From an uncultured Clostridia bacterium (GTDB taxonomy: Bacteria; Bacillota; Clostridia; Oscillospirales; CAG-272): a stretch of DNA of 6,481 bases. The notes beneath the pieces were generated by a model, which was given only the letters and a program-made list of their open reading frames with translations, was not told the DNA's origin and searched no databases. A program made the position numbers and the translations under genes. The DNA lies in NCBI GenBank assembly GCA_946615525.1, contig CAMOHW010000051.1:1-6481 (forward strand). Direction: 5' to 3'. This document shows positions 5,816-6,481 of the stretch, in pieces (the first letter of the stretch is position 1; each line of letters starts with the position of its first letter).

Positions 5816-6481
5816 ATGGCAACTGTTGCAAGCGAAAAGCTGAATGAGATCGCAGGTCGTATCCGCGAAATGCGTGAGATTGCCGGACTCGGAGAAGCCG
5901 AAATGGCGCAAAAGACCGAGGTCACTTTGGAAGAATACCAACTTTATGAAGCCGGAAAACGCGATTTTCCCTTCACTTTTATTCATAAGTGCGCTCTGGT
6001 GTTTGGGGTTGGAATTACCGACCTGTTGGAAGGTCAAAGCGCGCGTCTGCAATCCTATACTGTGACCCGCCGCGGGCAAGGTCAGGAAACGGCGCGTGAA
6101 CCGGGCATTGAAATCCAAAATCTGGCTCCCATGTTCCGCAAAAAAATTGCCGAGCCCTATTGGGTGCGCTATACCTACAGCGAGGAACTGCAACACAAGC
6201 CCATTCACCTGACCAAACATTCCGGTCAAGAATTTGACTTTGTGATGAGCGGAAAACTGAAGGTGCAGATCGGGCAAAACGTAGAGCTTTTGGGTGAGGG
6301 CGACAGCATTTATTACAACAGCTCCACCCCCCACGGAATGATTGCCGTTGACGGGCAGGATTGCCTGTTTGTTGCCGTTGTGCTCCCCGGCGAGGATCAA
6401 TCCGAGGACACCATTCGCGAAACGCTGATCACCGGTCGTTCGGGCAACCGTTCGCTGCTTTGCGAGCAGTTTAGTCAATGC
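5816..6481 (+). CDS. HTH (XRE)-cupin protein, open at the right window edge
   Basis: The frame runs 222 codons from the ATG at 5816 without a stop. Residues 16-73 form an XRE-type helix-turn-helix (IREMREIAGL.., a YEAGKRDFP turn, then FIHKCALVFGVGITDLLEG). A cupin fold follows at about 128-192. H135 and E139 are candidate metal ligands in the first motif (HSGQEFDFVMSG), and P172-H173 lie in the second (GDSIYYNSSTPHG). Known XRE-cupin proteins are small-molecule-responsive transcription regulators of about 180-200 residues. This one continues with a polar stretch (TGRSGNRSLLCEQFSQC), so it may be longer or fused to another domain. GGAAAGG (5797-5803) supports the start. An in-frame ATG at 5795 lies against the terminator tail and lacks a Shine-Dalgarno. 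The gene is controlled by the T-box, so it should be expressed when the cognate tRNA is uncharged. Its regulatory target and ligand are unknown. Confidence 0.88.
   Translation, partial: MATVASEKLNEIAGRIREMREIAGLGEAEMAQKTEVTLEEYQLYEAGKRDFPFTFIHKCALVFGVGITDLLEGQSARLQSYTVTRRGQGQETAREPGIEIQNLAPMFRKKIAEPYWVRYTYSEELQHKPIHLTKHSGQEFDFVMSGKLKVQIGQNVELLGEGDSIYYNSSTPHGMIAVDGQDCLFVAVVLPGEDQSEDTIRETLITGRSGNRSLLCEQFSQC

Noticed and set aside
5717..6478. Open frame of 253 codons on the - strand
   Set aside because: It is antisense to the HTH-cupin gene and crosses the T-box antiterminator and terminator.

Overview
The window looks like a chromosomal segment from a low-to-mid GC Firmicute, most likely a member of class Clostridia. 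The signs are strong AAAGGAG-type ribosome binding sites, textbook sigma-A promoters with 17-nt spacers, a T-box riboswitch, and clostridial-type versions of upp, mtaB and an RluA-family gene. I see no IS element, phage gene, CRISPR array, tRNA or rRNA gene. The assignment is from sequence reading only.

Layout. The left third (1-1904) is a leftward gene cluster: upp (uracil phosphoribosyltransferase), then an RluA-family rRNA pseudouridine synthase, then the start of a membrane protein resembling apolipoprotein N-acyltransferase (Lnt) that runs off the left edge. Positions 1905-2080 form a divergent promoter region with one good promoter for each direction. Positions 2081-5455 hold a rightward pair: mtaB (radical-SAM tRNA methylthiotransferase), and a 681-residue gene that starts on the base after the mtaB stop codon. 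Positions 5456-5815 carry a promoter and a complete T-box leader with Stem I, antiterminator and terminator. The T-box controls a gene for an HTH (XRE)-cupin protein that is still open at the right edge.

Most interesting content. The 681-residue protein reads, segment by segment, as a shrunken and catalytically stripped relative of the large PurL (FGAM synthase). The inter-domain and fold-level patterns of PurL can be followed in order through the whole protein. The expected signature motifs (DHCRH, THNHP, GGKDSMSG, the glycine-rich GHGG loop, and the NCE and nucleophile-cysteine parts of the glutaminase) are replaced or missing. The reading frame is intact, which points to a retained pseudoenzyme rather than a broken gene.

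Two regulatory structures also deserve attention. The T-box can be folded well enough to propose AUC (Ile) as specifier, which agrees with the UGGU bulge expecting an A73 tRNA. It sits in front of a regulator-like HTH-cupin gene, not an aminoacyl-tRNA synthetase. Between upp and the pseudouridine synthase gene, a perfect 12-bp hairpin separates a strong AGGAG from the start codon, such that folding the hairpin would restore a normal spacing.

How the genes fit together. upp salvages uracil using PRPP. MtaB and the pseudouridine synthase modify tRNA and rRNA. The PurL-like protein is derived from a purine-biosynthesis enzyme. The T-box links the right-hand gene to tRNA charging, probably isoleucine. 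The common ground is translation and nucleotide or amino acid supply, but no single pathway is evident.
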